A stretch of 64,000 nucleotides of DNA from Deinococcales bacterium (GCA_013298595.1 JAAFIG010000006.1:96503-160502), one strand, 5' to 3'; positions 1 to 9,277 are shown, numbered from the stretch's first letter. The notes: generated by a model not told the origin, from the letters alone. Made by a program: numbers and translations.

Positions 1-683
1 CCCGCACCAATGTCCAGAACTGTTTTGCCTGCGCCATTCGGTAAATGCTCGAGCAGCAAAGCACTGGCAGCATCGAGTTTACCCGAAGCAAATGTACCAG
101 CGTGTGCCACAGCTTGTAATTGCTGTCCTCGAGCTTCGACCATAAATTTTTGTGGCTCGAGGGCTGCTGGTTTAGTCGTATTGGTTTTCTCGAGTTTGGC
201 AACTCGAAAGCCTTTACCTCGAGCAATGATTTCGCCATCTCCAAAGAGTTTTATGGCTTCTTTGCAGTACCGATCAAAACCTTTGTCTTTGTCACCTGCT
301 AAAAATGCAGTACCACCATCTTTGGTGGTCTGAAAGGCTTGAAGAATAATCTGCTGCACTCTGGCATTGCCACGTTCACCATTGAGAATCGCCACAGTGA
401 TATCCGCATTTTCCAGCGTTCCAATGGTTAATTTGGTTTTTGCTAGGCAAGAAATTGCAGCTGCACTCGAGTCGGTGGCGCTCACACTTAAACCTTTGGC
501 TTGTAATGCCAATGCGACCGCGCCACCTCTGGCACTTACATCTGCAACAGAACCTGTTAATTTCAAATCCTCGAGTGTTTCCAGTAGTAACACTTGTGCG
601 TATTCGAGGTACGGATAACCTGCAATACCTGCTTTGGTTAGTGCACCATTCTCAAGGGTTTTAGGTTCAAAATAAGTTGTCAT
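1..683 (-). CDS. RsmC-like class I SAM-dependent methyltransferase, C-terminus cut off by window edge
   Basis: The gene reads leftward from an ATG at 683 and runs off the window, leaving about 227 residues. The N-terminal half looks like a degenerate methyltransferase-like domain. It is followed by a segment of the type HAGTFASGKLDAAS and then a Rossmann glycine motif VLDIGAG at the edge. This two-domain plan and the FASGKLD-type lead-in are typical of the RsmC/RlmG family ('methyltransferase small domain'), which methylates guanine in rRNA. The target here cannot be told from sequence. The start ATG overlaps the mutS stop as ATGA, so translation is probably coupled to mutS. The catalytic NPP-type motif lies outside the window. 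Confidence 0.7.
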   Translation of the reverse strand, partial: MTTYFEPKTLENGALTKAGIAGYPYLEYAQVLLLETLEDLKLTGSVADVSARGGAVALALQAKGLSVSATDSSAAAISCLAKTKLTIGTLENADITVAILNGERGNARVQQIILQAFQTTKDGGTAFLAGDKDKGFDRYCKEAIKLFGDGEIIARGKGFRVAKLEKTNTTKPAALEPQKFMVEARGQQLQAVAHAGTFASGKLDAASALLLEHLPNGAGKTVLDIGA

Positions 684-3205
684 AATGTACTCCGTAATTG
701 ACTTTGTAATTGCTCAAGAATTTTCAGAGCATCCAACGGGGTTAAACGAGCAATATCCAACTCGAGAATCTGAGCACTGGTTTGCATGGCAATATCTTCG
801 GATTGTTGTTCTAAGGCTTGTAAAATACTGTTAGCTCGAGTGGTCACAGCGGGTGGTAAACCAGCCAGTTGTGCCACATGCACACCATAACTTTTACTCG
901 CAGCCCCAGGCATAACTTGATGATAAAACCGCAATCCATTCTGGGCTTCTTCTTCGGCAGCCACATGTAAATTACTGATACCCGATAAGGTTGTCTCGAG
1001 CTTTGTTAATTCAAAGTAATGCGTGGCAAACAAAACAGCAGCCTTGGTTTGGGATAGAAATTCTATGGCTGCTTGGGCAATTGCCAGTCCGTCATAGGTA
1101 CCTGTGCCGCGTCCAATTTCATCAAGAATCACAAGGCTGTTGGCAGTCACACCATGCAAAATATGGGCAAGTTCGCGCATTTCGACCATAAAAGTACTGG
1201 CACCACCTGCCAGATCATCCGAAGCTCCAATACGAGTAAAAATACGATCAAAAATTCGCAGTTGTGCGCTTTGGGCAGGCACAAAAGAACCAATTTGTGC
1301 CAACAAAACAACCAACGCCGTTTGGCGCAAAAACGTGCTTTTGCCACTCATATTCGGACCCGTAATGAGTTGGATTCGGCTCGAGTTAGACAGGGTAATA
1401 TCATTAGGCACAAAATTGTCTAAGGTTGTTTCAACCACAGCATGACGAGCTTGTACCACCCTGACTTCACCTGACTCGAGGATGGTTGGTAAAACATACC
1501 CTCGGTTAGCTGCAATATCGGCAAGGTTTGCTAAGACATCCAAATCGGCAAGGGCACTGGAAAGCAGTTGTAAACGTTCAGTATGGTTCGTCAGTTGCGC
1601 TCGTAACTCGAGAAAAACGGTGTATTCTCTGGCTTGGGCGCGTTCTTCGGAATGCAGCACTTCACGTTCTTTTTCTCGTAAATCTTGGCGAGTAAAACGC
1701 ATTCGGTCTTTCAGAGTAGCAACCGCTCGGTAATCATCTGGAACAAGGTGTTTATGGGCATTGGTGATCTCGAGGTAATAACCAAAAATATTATTAAAGC
1801 CAACTTTTAAGCTGTTAATACCAGTTCGCACCCGTTCTGAAGTCTCGAGATGAGCAATCCATGTTCTACCCTCAAGTGCTCTGGCACGGCATTCATCAAG
1901 TTCGGCATCGAAGCCATCGCGGATAAAACCGCCTTCGGTTAAACGCAGTGGCGGGGTTTCGATTAAGGCTGCTCGAATAATTTTGGCAGCGTTGGCAATC
2001 GGGTCTAAACGGGTTTGTAAATCGCGCAGCAACCTTGCATCCAAAGGTTCAAGTAAAACTTTTAATTCTGGTATTAACTCGAGGGTTCGTAACAAAGCAT
2101 TAAAATCTCTGGCATTAGCCCGTTGCATTGCCACTCTGGTAGCAAGTCGCTCGAGGTCATGAGCATGATGCAAAGCCGCCCGAATACTTTTACGACTTTC
2201 GGAATCACGGTGCAAAACACTGACCGCCTCGAGCCGTTCAGCAATCAAATGAGCATCTAATAATGGTGCTCTCAACCAAGCTTTTAAGCGCCGTCGCCCA
2301 GGAGCTGTGCGAGTATCGTTTAATGCACCAAACAATGTGGCACTTTCAGGGGCTGTAGGCGATAACGGCGTAAAAACCTCGAGTGCTCGCAATGCCGCTT
2401 CATCTAAACGCATATGCGCTCCAGGGTCGTACCGTTGCACCCGCCGCACTGCTGGCAAATTGGTATGCTCGAGGACTTTACTGGCATAAGCCAGCACTGC
2501 CCCACAAACCCGTTGCAAAGCCGTGGTCTCGAGCATTGTAGGCGCAGAACCAAATTGTACTGTCAAAGCAGCAATGGCATCGGACAAAGCAAAACTGGCA
2601 CTTGAACGCATAATTGGGAATCTGGCATTAAATTCCTGCATAAACGTAGCATTGTCCTCGAGTTCAGGAGCCAGTAAAACCTCGGCTGGTCGGTACCGCG
2701 ATAATTCATCGTATAATGCCCCTCGGCTTGAAACTTGGCAACAGCGAAATTCACCAGTACTCACATCGAGTAATGCCAGCGCGTACCCATCACCAGAAGC
2801 AACACTGGCAAGAAAATTTTCTTCACCCCGTAAAATATCCTCGAGCGCCACTGTGCCAGGAGTAATAATTTGTGTCACAGCCCGTTCGACCAAACCTTTG
2901 GCTGTACTTGGGTCTTCAACTTGTTCTGCCACTGCAATACGCTGCCCAAGTTTGAGTAAACGCTCGATATGGGTTTCGGCAGCTCTGACAGGAATACCTG
3001 CCATTGGCGTGGAAAAATCCTTAGATTGCTTATGGGTTAAAGTGATATTGAGTAACCTCGAGAGGCGTTCGGCATCCTCACCAAAAGCTTCAAAAAAATC
3101 ACCCACCTGAAATAACAACACATACTCTGCGTACTGATCACGCAACCGCACATACTGCTCGAGCAGTGGCGGCAAAATACCTGAACCTGTTCCCTTCAAC
3201 GACAT
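680..3205 (-). CDS. mutS: DNA mismatch repair protein MutS
   Basis: MutS1 recognises mismatches and small loops and recruits MutL. The 841-residue length is normal for MutS1. The N-terminal mismatch-binding domain has the Phe-x-Glu signature in the GDFFEAF segment near residue 37. The C-terminal ABC-type ATPase has Walker A GPNMSGKST at residues 616-624, the Walker B/signature segment DEIGRGTGTYDG, and the switch-like ATHYFELT. All of this points to the mismatch-repair MutS1 and not the MutS2 family, which lacks the N-terminal domain and carries a Smr domain. It lies 33 bases downstream of the EamA gene and overlaps the following methyltransferase by four bases. Confidence 0.97.
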   Translation of the reverse strand: MSLKGTGSGILPPLLEQYVRLRDQYAEYVLLFQVGDFFEAFGEDAERLSRLLNITLTHKQSKDFSTPMAGIPVRAAETHIERLLKLGQRIAVAEQVEDPSTAKGLVERAVTQIITPGTVALEDILRGEENFLASVASGDGYALALLDVSTGEFRCCQVSSRGALYDELSRYRPAEVLLAPELEDNATFMQEFNARFPIMRSSASFALSDAIAALTVQFGSAPTMLETTALQRVCGAVLAYASKVLEHTNLPAVRRVQRYDPGAHMRLDEAALRALEVFTPLSPTAPESATLFGALNDTRTAPGRRRLKAWLRAPLLDAHLIAERLEAVSVLHRDSESRKSIRAALHHAHDLERLATRVAMQRANARDFNALLRTLELIPELKVLLEPLDARLLRDLQTRLDPIANAAKIIRAALIETPPLRLTEGGFIRDGFDAELDECRARALEGRTWIAHLETSERVRTGINSLKVGFNNIFGYYLEITNAHKHLVPDDYRAVATLKDRMRFTRQDLREKEREVLHSEERAQAREYTVFLELRAQLTNHTERLQLLSSALADLDVLANLADIAANRGYVLPTILESGEVRVVQARHAVVETTLDNFVPNDITLSNSSRIQLITGPNMSGKSTFLRQTALVVLLAQIGSFVPAQSAQLRIFDRIFTRIGASDDLAGGASTFMVEMRELAHILHGVTANSLVILDEIGRGTGTYDGLAIAQAAIEFLSQTKAAVLFATHYFELTKLETTLSGISNLHVAAEEEAQNGLRFYHQVMPGAASKSYGVHVAQLAGLPPAVTTRANSILQALEQQSEDIAMQTSAQILELDIARLTPLDALKILEQLQSQLRSTL

Positions 3206-3238
3206 CAGGCGATTATGACAGGTTTTCTTGAGGATAGG

Positions 3239-4117
3239 TTAGCTTGCCTGAGGTTTTTTTGCCATTGGTAACATATTGTTAATTAAACCAACACCACTAA
3301 AAATAATTGCACACGCCAAAACTTTCTCGAGGGTAATACTTTCTCCCAGAAAAATTCGACTCCAAATCATGCCAAAAATTGGCACAATCAACGTGACCGT
3401 ACTAGCTTGCACCGCGCCAACATCGAGAATTAAACGAAAATACAAAATATACGCCACCGCTGTACAGATCAATGCCAAAGCCACCACACAAAGCACCACT
3501 CGCAAATCTGGCACAGCTCGAGGTAAATCGAAGGGCAATGCAAAAGCCAAAACCACACTCGAAGCAATTTGCGAACCCACCGCTGCTCCAAGCGGTGCAC
3601 CTGCTAAAAACGTTTTAGCAAGATTGCTCGCTAAACCATAAAAAAATGTGGCTGTCAGCATTGCCAGAATACTTAACGTGGTTTGTAAACTTGGCTCGAG
3701 TGGCGACCAACCCACCAGCACAGCCACACCTACAATACCAAGCAGTAAACCCAACCCTCGAGACAACGTAAACTGCCCTTTGAAAAACACCATACCAACT
3801 ACCACACTCCACATTGGCGTTGTCGCATTGAGAATTGCCGCCATCGAAGCAGTTAATTTTAATTGAGCAAAAGCAATCAAAGCAAAAGGCAAACCGCTAT
3901 TTAACACACCAACAATGCCATACCAACGCCAACGATGAACCTCGAGATTAGCTTTAGAAAACACAGCAAAAACCAGTAAAGCCAACCCAGCCAGCAAAAC
4001 TCGAGTTTCGGCTGTCCAGATAGCGCCTAACACAGGCGCAATGATTCGATAAAAAATAAAACTTGCGCCCCAAATAGCCGATAACAACAACAAGCGCAAC
4101 CAATCAGCTTGTTTCAT
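3239..4117 (-). CDS. EamA/DMT-family membrane transporter
   Basis: This is a 292-residue very hydrophobic protein with about ten membrane segments arranged as two tandem EamA repeats, typical of the drug/metabolite transporter superfamily. The first repeat opens with the usual AIWGASFIFYRI-like helix. The second ends in a helix with an F-GE-T segment (IFLGESITLEKV), a common signature of the family. Members export amino acids, metabolites or drugs; the substrate cannot be inferred. It overlaps the upstream ogt gene by four bases (ATGA), so the two are co-translated, but no functional link is evident. Confidence 0.85.
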   Translation of the reverse strand: MKQADWLRLLLLSAIWGASFIFYRIIAPVLGAIWTAETRVLLAGLALLVFAVFSKANLEVHRWRWYGIVGVLNSGLPFALIAFAQLKLTASMAAILNATTPMWSVVVGMVFFKGQFTLSRGLGLLLGIVGVAVLVGWSPLEPSLQTTLSILAMLTATFFYGLASNLAKTFLAGAPLGAAVGSQIASSVVLAFALPFDLPRAVPDLRVVLCVVALALICTAVAYILYFRLILDVGAVQASTVTLIVPIFGMIWSRIFLGESITLEKVLACAIIFSGVGLINNMLPMAKKPQAS

Positions 4118-4626
4118 AAAAACAACCCACTTTGTACAGGTGAACGTTCATGCTCAAGCAACCAGCGTTTGCGCTCCAAACCACCCGCGTACCCTGTTAA
4201 ATTGCCATTCGAGCCAATCACTCGATGACACGGCAAGACCAAACTAATCGGATTTAAACCATTGGTCATGCCAACCGCTCGTACCGCCGCAGGCTGACCA
4301 ATAAACCGTGCTAACTCGAGATAACTCCACGTTTGCCCAATTGGAATTTGTAACAAACCCTGCCAAACAGCTTGCTGAAATACTGTGCCACCCGTATCCG
4401 TGGGGATACCATGCAAAGCCTCGAGCTGCCCAGCGAAATAATCTGCCACCATTTGCGTCCACGGCAAAACCCGAGGTCGTAATGTAAACCCACCAAAGCG
4501 TTTCTCGAGCAATAACTTAATCCGTGCTGAGTTATCCGCAAAATCCAGTAACACCACAGCTTTTTCGTGCGCGACAAGCTGCACCACACCCAATGGCGTC
4601 TCGAGCGAATCCGTCAGTAATTCCAT
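4114..4626 (-). CDS. ogt: Methylated-DNA--protein-cysteine methyltransferase
   Basis: This suicide repair protein transfers the methyl group from O6-methylguanine in DNA to its own cysteine. The protein has 170 residues. The active-site motif PCHRV puts the acceptor Cys at residue 133. It is preceded by the helix-turn-helix region with the Arg-finger segment RAVG near residue 115, and followed by GYAGGLERKRWLLEHE, typical of the family. There is no Ada-type N-terminal regulatory domain, so it is the Ogt/MGMT form. It heads the minus-strand group ogt-EamA-mutS-rsmC-like, which places two DNA repair genes together. Confidence 0.93.
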   Translation of the reverse strand: MELLTDSLETPLGVVQLVAHEKAVVLLDFADNSARIKLLLEKRFGGFTLRPRVLPWTQMVADYFAGQLEALHGIPTDTGGTVFQQAVWQGLLQIPIGQTWSYLELARFIGQPAAVRAVGMTNGLNPISLVLPCHRVIGSNGNLTGYAGGLERKRWLLEHERSPVQSGLFL

Positions 4627-4709
4627 AAACCCATTCTGACCTTTTTATACCACCAATACCATCCAGAACTTGTTAGGCAATTCGCACCGAGTTTGCTACA
4701 CTAACCCCC

Positions 4710-5039
4710 ATGAAACTAATCGTCGTGATCGTCCAAGACACCGACGCAAACGCCCTCATCAAAGCGTTAAGCAAAGAACGGCTCGAGGTCACCAAACTTG
4801 CCAGCACAGGCGGCTTCCTACGCGAAGGCAACACCACCCTCTTAATCGGCGTTGAAGAAGAACGCCTCGAGACTGTCAAAACCATTGTTAAAGAAACTTG
4901 CCGCTCGAGAAAACGCCTTGTCATGCCCACCGCACCCGTCGCTGAGCAACCCGAACCACTGCTCTCCGAACCAGTCGAAGTACCCGTGGGAGGCGCTATT
5001 GCCTTTGTGGTCAACATCGAAGAAACATTTAAAGTCTAA
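4710..5039 (+). CDS. Cyclic-di-AMP receptor (DarA/PstA family, PII-like)
   Basis: This 109-residue protein matches the DUF970 family of c-di-AMP binding proteins, which are PII-like homotrimers first described as PstA/DarA in Firmicutes. Diagnostic segments are the N-terminal MKLIVVIVQDTDAN, the T-loop start TGGFLREGNTT and the C-terminal strand PVEVPVGGAIAFVV. The family has no enzymatic activity and relays c-di-AMP levels to partners that are still poorly known. The gene stands alone, divergent from ogt, with an 83-base gap. A TACACT -10-like element lies about 12 bases upstream of the ATG, but no convincing -35 was found. Confidence 0.9.
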   Translation: MKLIVVIVQDTDANALIKALSKERLEVTKLASTGGFLREGNTTLLIGVEEERLETVKTIVKETCRSRKRLVMPTAPVAEQPEPLLSEPVEVPVGGAIAFVVNIEETFKV

Positions 5040-5202
5040 ACTCGAGCCAAAAACGCGGGCTTTCGCTCATATCTGGCTTCTTGACCCTAACAGCGGCATC
5101 TCACAGTCTTGGGGCGCTTGAACCTTTTTTGTTTGGAAAACGACAGGGCAAACCGAACAACCCTCTCCCGCACTTTTTGGCGACACAATAGATCGAGAAA
5201 AG

Positions 5203-5311
5203 CTCGTGGAAAATAGATAAATACGTTTTGGCAAGGGAGGGGACAAGCCCCAACATTGGCATGTAGGGGCGACCCTTGTGGTCGCCCTGCCCAAGTATTC
5301 TCGTGGAAAAT
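5203..5311. repeat. Palindromic repeat unit between 12-base direct repeats in the 5040-5344 gap
   Basis: The 305-base gap between the c-di-AMP receptor gene and the EF-G-like gene holds no gene. At 5263-5290 is a palindrome with arms GGGGCGACC and GGTCGCCC. It belongs to a family of GTAGGGGCGA-type repeats widely dispersed in bacterial genomes; translated, it gives the familiar artefact GDHKGRPY. Related copies occur at 22117-22146 and 57011-57038. The direct repeat CTCGTGGAAAAT lies on both sides, at 5203-5214 and 5300-5311. This could be a target duplication or chance. Confidence 0.55.
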
Positions 5312-5344
5312 GTAACCGTAGAACGAGCCATGCTTTGCCCCAAA

Positions 5345-7387
5345 TTAGGCTCGAGCCGCTTCAATCTCGAGTTTTCTGGCAGCAATAATTTTTTCGGTGT
5401 TGCTATTTGGCACATCTGCATAATGATCAAATTTGAGGCTGTACACGCCGCGTCCACCTGTTAAACTTTGCAAATCAGGACTGTAATTTTGCACTTCAAC
5501 GAGGGGAACAAAAGCACTGATGGTGGTGACTGCACCATCAGGATCCATACCTTGAACTCGAGCACGACGGGTGTTTAAATCTCCAAGTATTTCGCCTGTG
5601 AATCGTTCTGGTACCCGAACCTTTATCAGCATGATCGGCTCGAGTAAAACGGGTTTGGCTTTTTCCATAGCCGCACGAAATGCCAGAATCCCCGCTTGTT
5701 TGAATGCCATGTCCGAGGAGTCCACATCGTGGTACGTACCTTCGTAGACAACAGCTTTGATGTTCTGAACTAAAAACCCACCGAGTACGCCATGATGTCT
5801 GGCTTCTTCGACACCTTTTTCAACACTGGGAATGTATTTGGTGGGAATGGTGCCACCCACCACTTCGGAAGTGAACATAAAATCTTCTAAACTTGGCTCG
5901 AGCCGCAACCAACAATCGCCGTATTGCCCATGTCCACCACTTTGTTTTTTGTGTTTACCTTGAGCACTGGCAGTGCCACGCACGGTTTCACGATACGCAA
6001 TTTTAGGTGTGCTTGCCAGCACATTGACTCCCATAATGCCAAGTTTTTCGACTGCCACCTCGAGATGGGTATGCCCCATGCCCTCGAGTACACTTTCGGC
6101 AGTTTCGGTATTGCGAACCAAATGCAGTGTGGGGTCTTCCTCGAGTAATTTACCAATGGCATTGCCGAGTTTGTCCTCGTCAGCTCGAGAAGCTGCATGA
6201 ATGGCAATGCTGGTGATCGGTTCGGGTAACTCGAGTTGACCAAAATCAATTGGGTTATGAGGATCACAGATGGTATCACCTGTATGCAAATCAGGGATTT
6301 TGGTAATCGCCCCAATCATACCTGCTTCGAGTGCAGGCACTTCTTTTAAATCTTTACCAACCAAAGTGTAAACATGAGCGGGCTTAAAATCCTTATCGGT
6401 GTGGGAATTATGCACAGTGTCACCTGCGTGTAAAACCCCGCTCCAGACACGCACATAGGCAACCTTACCCACAAAAGGGTCGATTGCCACCCGCCACACG
6501 CGAGCTGATAACGACGCAGACAGACTGCATTCACGCTCCGAGCCATCAGTACCAATCACAGGGCGGCGTTCTTCGGGGGCGCGTAAGCAACCACGCATCA
6601 GATCAAGCAGCGGTTCGATACCAACCACACCCGTACCAGACACAGGAATCACAGGAAAAATTTCGGCATGATGCACCGCATCTAAAAAAGCTTGTTGCAA
6701 AACAGCATCCTCGATGGGTTCATCGGCTAAGTACAACTCGAGCAATGCCTCATTGGTTTCAACGATTGCCTCGAGCAACTTAGTGCGTTGCGCCCGAGCC
6801 GACTCTGCCAATGCTTCGGGAATAGAACTCACCTCGAGTTTATTGTTCTGGTAGACATACGCTTTATCGGATAGTAAATCGATCACCCCACGGAAATTGC
6901 TTTCCGTACCAATTGGAATAAAAACTGCCACAGCATGCGGTGAAAGCGTATCTTGCACACTGGCAAGCGCTCCAAAAAAACTGGCATGCTCACGATCTAA
7001 TTTAGTAATTGCAACCACTCGAGGTAAACCAAATTCCTCGGCAGTATTCCAAACACGTTCTGTACCAACTGCCACACCTGCTGTGGCATTGACCACCACC
7101 AAGGCACTATCAGCAGCCCGCAATGCCCCGCGAATCTCACCGACAAAATCGGCATACCCAGGGGTATCCAACAAATTAAAATGCGTATCCTGCCAAACCA
7201 CATTCAGCACACTGGTGGCAATACTCATGCCACGGCGTTTCTCGGCTTCAGAAAAATCTGAGGCACTCGAGCCATCCTCGACCCGACCCAAACGATCCTT
7301 AGCACCACTTTTATACAGTAACGCCTCGACCAAACTTGTTTTCCCAGCCGCATTATGACCAACCACTGCCACATTTCTGACGCGCAT
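5345..7387 (-). CDS. Elongation factor G-like GTPase
   Basis: This 680-residue translational GTPase is related to EF-G. The P-loop is GHNAAGKT at residues 10-17 and the G3 box is DTPGYADF. The G4 box reads TKLD where canonical EF-G has NKxD. EF-G domains II to V follow, including the domain IV segment KKQSGGHGQYGD. This matches the 'elongation factor G-like' paralogue found beside true EF-G in Deinococcus/Thermus and Actinobacteria. Its role is unclear and may be a non-canonical translocase or ribosome rescue factor. An in-frame GTG lies two codons upstream, but the ATG at 7387 is preferred because GAGTGAGG precedes it at normal distance. Confidence 0.9.
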   Translation of the reverse strand: MRVRNVAVVGHNAAGKTSLVEALLYKSGAKDRLGRVEDGSSASDFSEAEKRRGMSIATSVLNVVWQDTHFNLLDTPGYADFVGEIRGALRAADSALVVVNATAGVAVGTERVWNTAEEFGLPRVVAITKLDREHASFFGALASVQDTLSPHAVAVFIPIGTESNFRGVIDLLSDKAYVYQNNKLEVSSIPEALAESARAQRTKLLEAIVETNEALLELYLADEPIEDAVLQQAFLDAVHHAEIFPVIPVSGTGVVGIEPLLDLMRGCLRAPEERRPVIGTDGSERECSLSASLSARVWRVAIDPFVGKVAYVRVWSGVLHAGDTVHNSHTDKDFKPAHVYTLVGKDLKEVPALEAGMIGAITKIPDLHTGDTICDPHNPIDFGQLELPEPITSIAIHAASRADEDKLGNAIGKLLEEDPTLHLVRNTETAESVLEGMGHTHLEVAVEKLGIMGVNVLASTPKIAYRETVRGTASAQGKHKKQSGGHGQYGDCWLRLEPSLEDFMFTSEVVGGTIPTKYIPSVEKGVEEARHHGVLGGFLVQNIKAVVYEGTYHDVDSSDMAFKQAGILAFRAAMEKAKPVLLEPIMLIKVRVPERFTGEILGDLNTRRARVQGMDPDGAVTTISAFVPLVEVQNYSPDLQSLTGGRGVYSLKFDHYADVPNSNTEKIIAARKLEIEAARA

Positions 7388-7608
7388 AACCACCTCACTC
7401 GGTAATCAGGGCTTAGAAGCGAACAACGCCATCGGTACTATGGATGGTAAAAGTCTACACCTTCGAGCGAAGCGAGGTGATAAAAAGATAAAGAGAGTTC
7501 AGGGTAAAGACTTTTGCAGAAACTAGAAGAATTAAATCGTATTGAGCGAAGTAAACTGCAATCCCGAGATACCTTGACAATTTGATAGGCTATTTGTAAG
7601 GTTTTGCC

Positions 7609-7746
7609 ATGAAATCTGAACCAAAATCCATACCTATGACACCAGTAAAAAAACCATTCCAAGGTATGAAACCTTTGGTTTTATCGCCACGTCCACAATT
7701 TACGGTCAATATTACGGCTGCTATTCGTAAGTTACGTGACCAATGA
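7609..7746 (+). CDS. Small putative antitoxin paired with PIN toxin
   Basis: This 45-residue reading frame ends in TGA overlapping the ATG of the PIN-domain gene as ATGA. It has several Pro and Lys residues near the N-terminus and ends in a short basic helix (AAIRKLRDQ). It is not similar enough to a known antitoxin family for me to name one. The position immediately upstream of, and coupled to, a PIN gene is the standard VapB-like arrangement. A TTGACA hexamer lies at 7574-7579. The 215 bases between the EF-G-like gene and this start hold nothing else that I recognise. Confidence 0.5.
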   Translation: MKSEPKSIPMTPVKKPFQGMKPLVLSPRPQFTVNITAAIRKLRDQ

Positions 7747-8261
7747 ATATTTCGCGGCATTACATCATTGACTCGAGTATTGCTTTATATGGTGCATTGC
7801 CAATTGAAATGTTTCCTGATCAAGAACAAAATAAGGTCAGAGCAGCCACCGCGTTTCTCAGTCGCGCTACTTTTCATGGTGCAGAATTACACGTTCCAGT
7901 CAGTTTCTTTTCAGAAATCATGAATTTGGTCTATCAAGAATTTATTCAAACCCAACAATTGAGTCTCGAGGAGGGTCAGTTGTTATTGGACATGATTTTT
8001 TCAACAACATGGGAATTTCACTTTCCTGTTTTCCGCACTGTTTTTGATATTCAGCATCGTTTAGCATCACGCCCAACTGTTACCGATGCCGAGTTTTTAT
8101 CGCTTGCAATGGATTTAGGTTATCCAATACTGACAACCGACCCTGAACTATTGTTAGAAGTCCAAAAAAACATTCCTGAAATAGCAACCCAACTTATCAC
8201 CGAGCATATTTGGGCAAGCAGCGGCGCACTCGAGGAATTTCCACCAACAGATGAAGGATGA
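7743..8261 (+). CDS. PIN-domain protein, putative VapC-like toxin
   Basis: This 172-residue protein has the spaced acidic residues of a PIN nuclease. Asp10 is in IIDSS, a Glu in FFSEIMNLVY lies near residue 58, an Asp in VTDAEFLSLA near residue 117, and a second Asp in LTTDPELL near residue 132. These ligate Mg/Mn in the active site of RNA-cleaving VapC toxins. The four-base overlap with the 45-residue protein before it supports a toxin-antitoxin pair. It is longer than typical VapC (about 130 residues), with a C-terminal extension. It contains three CTCGAG sites, so it seems adapted to this genome. It ends one base before the stop of the converging next gene. Confidence 0.72.
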   Translation: MNISRHYIIDSSIALYGALPIEMFPDQEQNKVRAATAFLSRATFHGAELHVPVSFFSEIMNLVYQEFIQTQQLSLEEGQLLLDMIFSTTWEFHFPVFRTVFDIQHRLASRPTVTDAEFLSLAMDLGYPILTTDPELLLEVQKNIPEIATQLITEHIWASSGALEEFPPTDEG

Positions 8262-8262
8262 G

Positions 8263-9165
8263 CTAAAACTCGTAAACTTCGGGTTTGAAACCCAATTGAT
8301 TGATATAGGCTGTGTATTCATCTGGCTCGAGTGGACGATTCTTCCCAGCCAGTGCCACAAAAAAGGCTTCCATGACGTTATTACCAAAGTTTCGTCCATT
8401 GATTTTTGGTGTGGTTGCAATCAAGCGTTTTAAGCCAGCCGCTTTGAACGCTGCCATATCCGATTCGGTAATGGTTTGGGTCAGCACTGTTTTACCTGTT
8501 AATTTCTCAGGCATGTAACGTTTCACATAATGCGTATCGCCTGCGATTACTTCTGCCCAATCGTAATACTTGGTACGCCAATCTCGGATACTGGTTTCTT
8601 GTTTTTCGCCTGTTGGATAAAACCATTCAAACGGCAAATTCGTCACAATCGGCAAGACAATACTGGCAGTTCGCTCGAGTGCCGCTTCGGATTTAATTGG
8701 GATATCAAGACCAATACCATACACAACATCGCCAAAAACCATATCTGCGCCAGCTCGAGCCAGTGCTTGCGCCATACCAAAACGATCCACGGCACTGACC
8801 ATCAGTGTTTTACGACCCCGCCATTGCACCACAGACTCGAGTTCAGTTACTGCAATTCGCTCGAGGGTATGTTTTAAACCACCACCATCTACAATCGGTG
8901 TGATTTTGGCGTTACTGGCTAGTTTGATAATGTCCTTGAAGCTATATCGTTTATTACCAGCCACAATATGTAAATCGGTACCACCCAAACCAAAAGCTGC
9001 GACTTTGCCATCTAAATCGCGCAGCATTTGCGCTGCGCCGGCCATACTGCCATCAGTACCAATACGCTCGAGAATAAATTGTTGCCCTAGCACTTCGAGT
9101 TCGGCAGTGGCGTTGCGTTTGCTCGAGCCGAGTGAAACGCTAACAATTCGTTTAGGGGAAGTCAT
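8263..9165 (-). CDS. Conserved protein of the family labelled quinate 5-dehydrogenase
   Basis: This 300-residue cytoplasmic protein begins with VSVSLGSSKRN and contains ERIGTDG, FGLGGTDL and VDGGGLKHTLERIAV. The same architecture occurs in Deinococcus and some Firmicutes proteins that databases name 'quinate 5-dehydrogenase'. I see glycine-rich turns but not the clear N-terminal Rossmann GxGxxG or the shikimate-dehydrogenase Lys/Asp pair, so the name may be misleading. No quinate or shikimate gene is nearby. I treat it as a conserved protein of uncertain function. It is transcribed toward the PIN gene. Confidence 0.6.
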   Translation of the reverse strand: MTSPKRIVSVSLGSSKRNATAELEVLGQQFILERIGTDGSMAGAAQMLRDLDGKVAAFGLGGTDLHIVAGNKRYSFKDIIKLASNAKITPIVDGGGLKHTLERIAVTELESVVQWRGRKTLMVSAVDRFGMAQALARAGADMVFGDVVYGIGLDIPIKSEAALERTASIVLPIVTNLPFEWFYPTGEKQETSIRDWRTKYYDWAEVIAGDTHYVKRYMPEKLTGKTVLTQTITESDMAAFKAAGLKRLIATTPKINGRNFGNNVMEAFFVALAGKNRPLEPDEYTAYINQLGFKPEVYEF

Positions 9166-9277
9166 GGCAGCTGATTGTAACAGGAAAAAAAGGCAGAAAG
9201 CAGTTTTAACCAGAAAATACTAACCGATGAACGATACGATGTTTAGGAATTTAAGCGTTATTCACACAGGGAGGCAC

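Noticed and set aside
10-333. 107-codon plus-strand frame at the window start
   Set aside because: It is the shadow of the minus-strand RsmC-like gene, which has a real fold signature.
2523-3110. 195-codon plus-strand frame inside mutS
   Set aside because: It lies wholly antisense to mutS in a conserved region and has no recognisable domain.
5101-5457. 118-codon minus-strand frame across the 5040-5344 gap
   Set aside because: It translates the dispersed palindrome (GDHKGRPY artefact) and the tail of the EF-G-like gene in another frame.
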